From Acidobacteriota bacterium (lineage in GTDB: Bacteria; Acidobacteriota; Holophagae; Acanthopleuribacterales; Acanthopleuribacteraceae): a stretch of DNA of 64,000 bases. The position numbers and the translations under genes are program-made. Under the pieces are notes generated by a model. It ran no database searches and had not been told where the DNA came from. It was given only the letters and a program-made list of their open reading frames with translations. The stretch's first letter is position 1; the number at the start of each line of letters is the position of its first letter. The stretch is from the NCBI GenBank assembly GCA_020439745.1, contig JAGQSC010000019.1, forward strand, positions 496,001 through 560,000. The letters run 5' to 3'. Shown piece by piece: positions 63,190 to 64,000 of the stretch.

Positions 63190-64000
63190 CAGGCGATCAG
63201 TGGGTCAATTAGGGGCAACTGTAATTTGCCTGCCGCTTGAGCTTTGCGACCCAATTGCTCTATGGCTGCCACCCCTTTTTTTCCCAAGTCGTGGGTAAAC
63301 GCATTTACGTACAGATCCACATGCTGTCGCATCACCCGCGGATCCATTTCCTGGGCATACCTAGCCATAAACGCATCGGCGTCCCGTACATGGTCATCGG
63401 CGTATTGCAAACTTGAGCGGAGCGCCTTTGCCACCTTAAGCGCGAAGTGACGCCCCAGACTGCGCTTGATGGCAATCCCCCCCAACGGAATAGGTGCTTG
63501 GGCATGAGTTTCCCACCATGAACCTAAATCGACACGTTGAACCAGACCCATTTGTTCATAGGTAAATCGAGATTCGTGGATGATCAGACCGGCATCGGCT
63601 CGGCGTGCTGACACGGCATCCATAATCTCGTCAAACGGCATATATGACAGTTGCAGTCTTGGGCCACCCCATAACTCAAGTAACAGGTTAGCGGTGGTCC
63701 AACGGCCCGGCGACACAACCCTTAAGGTTTCCAGCGGCGCATTGAGGTGTTCCTCGCGACAGACCAATAATGGACCACAGCCGAAACCCAAAGCAGCGCC
63801 AACAGGTAACATGGCGTACGATTCACTTGCATGCAAAAAGGCGTGAAAGCTGACCTTACATATGTCCGCCTGACGGGCAAAACACATCTGGTTCAAAGCC
63901 TCAATATCATGGAATTCAACATTCACCTCAGGTCCGGGTACATGGCCGCATAACCAGCCAAAAAAGGCATAGGTATCATTGGGACAGGGAGAGATGGCGA
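63186..64000 (-). CDS. mqnD: 1,4-dihydroxy-6-naphthoate synthase (partial)
   Basis: The frame is open to the right edge. Its upstream end reads [20 protein letters not shown], the conserved MqnD N-terminus, and continues with [23 protein letters not shown] and LLVCREEHL. MqnD splits cyclic de-hypoxanthinylated futalosine in the futalosine menaquinone route. It begins shortly beyond the window and is convergent to the GlmU-like gene, overlapping its stop by 4 bases. Confidence 0.88.
   Translation of the reverse strand, partial: AISPCPNDTYAFFGWLCGHVPGPEVNVEFHDIEALNQMCFARQADICKVSFHAFLHASESYAMLPVGAALGFGCGPLLVCREEHLNAPLETLRVVSPGRWTTANLLLELWGGPRLQLSYMPFDEIMDAVSARRADAGLIIHESRFTYEQMGLVQRVDLGSWWETHAQAPIPLGGIAIKRSLGRHFALKVAKALRSSLQYADDHVRDADAFMARYAQEMDPRVMRQHVDLYVNAFTHDLGKKGVAAIEQLGRKAQAAGKLQLPLIDPLIAC

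Noticed and set aside
63927-64000. Suspected frameshift in mqnD at an A-run near 63960
   Set aside because: Counting the run (six A) keeps the conserved N-terminal [13 protein letters not shown] in frame; the gene is only cut by the window edge.
1-64000. tRNA, rRNA, prophage, insertion sequence or integrase
   Set aside because: No tRNA T-loop motifs with paired acceptor stems, no ribosomal RNA stretches and no transposase or phage structural genes were seen in either strand.

Overview
The window reads as chromosomal DNA of a Gram-negative heterotroph. It encodes a FadL-type outer-membrane channel, lipoproteins, a LolA-like plus M23 protein, MurA, the MEP-pathway enzyme IspG and MqnD of the futalosine menaquinone route. 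Many proteins carry TPR, DUF11 or PKD domains, and there is a large Ser/Thr kinase-ATPase-TPR protein. Acidobacteriota (Holophagae or Acanthopleuribacter-like) would fit this mix. That placement is my inference from gene content and was not tested by any search. I saw no rRNA, tRNA, CRISPR array, prophage or insertion sequence.

Layout. 1-3.3 kb: a minus-strand methionine operon, metF-metX-metB-aspartokinase, with a 24-bp near-palindrome upstream of metF. 3.5-7.5 kb: a plus-strand PHP/GT4/PAP2 set that looks devoted to glycolipid or envelope glycan synthesis. 7.5-7.9 kb: a noncoding CTTCGCG-type inverted repeat. 7.9-11.6 kb: a small membrane protein, an exported caspase-like protein and a divergent exported TPR protein. 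11.7-16.9 kb: a sulfane-sulfur operon (SQR-like flavoprotein, TusE/DsrC-like, DsrE2-like, FadL-like) behind a sigma-54 promoter with three upstream activator sites, next to a FisR-like sigma-54 activator. This is the most coherent regulatory system in the window. 16.9-22.7 kb: a small membrane protein, an MBL-fold protein, arylamine N-acetyltransferase with a probably leaderless mRNA, an SRPBCC/GyrI-like fusion, and azlCD with a divergent MocR regulator.

22.6-34.2 kb is a minus-strand run of a multidomain kinase and exported proteins (M23, OsmC, seven-repeat DUF11, PKD). 34.4-37.0 kb: an exported unknown, then BlaI and an M56/BlaR1-like protease with a coiled-coil tail, behind a promoter and operator that can be read directly. 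37.0-47.3 kb: a long minus-strand block, AlkD-like, psd, lipA, 2-oxoacid dehydrogenase E2, rlmKL, HTH-EIIA, B12/radical SAM, two tandem RlaP-type nucleotidyltransferases and a small TPR protein.

47.3-64.0 kb: pyrF; a coupled trio on the minus strand (TPR-HTH protein, a 42-residue ORF, a 737-residue exported protein of unknown function); then a plus-strand housekeeping run: an MBL phosphodiesterase-like protein, ispG, a zinc-ribbon TPR protein, uvrC, a lipoprotein with a pseudopilin-like C-terminus, prfA, prmC, murA, a TPR-like protein and a GlmU-like acetyltransferase with a non-canonical N-terminus. mqnD runs off the right edge on the minus strand. Several start codons were moved inward from the longest reading frame because a clear Shine-Dalgarno site and the family N-terminus agree on a later start.
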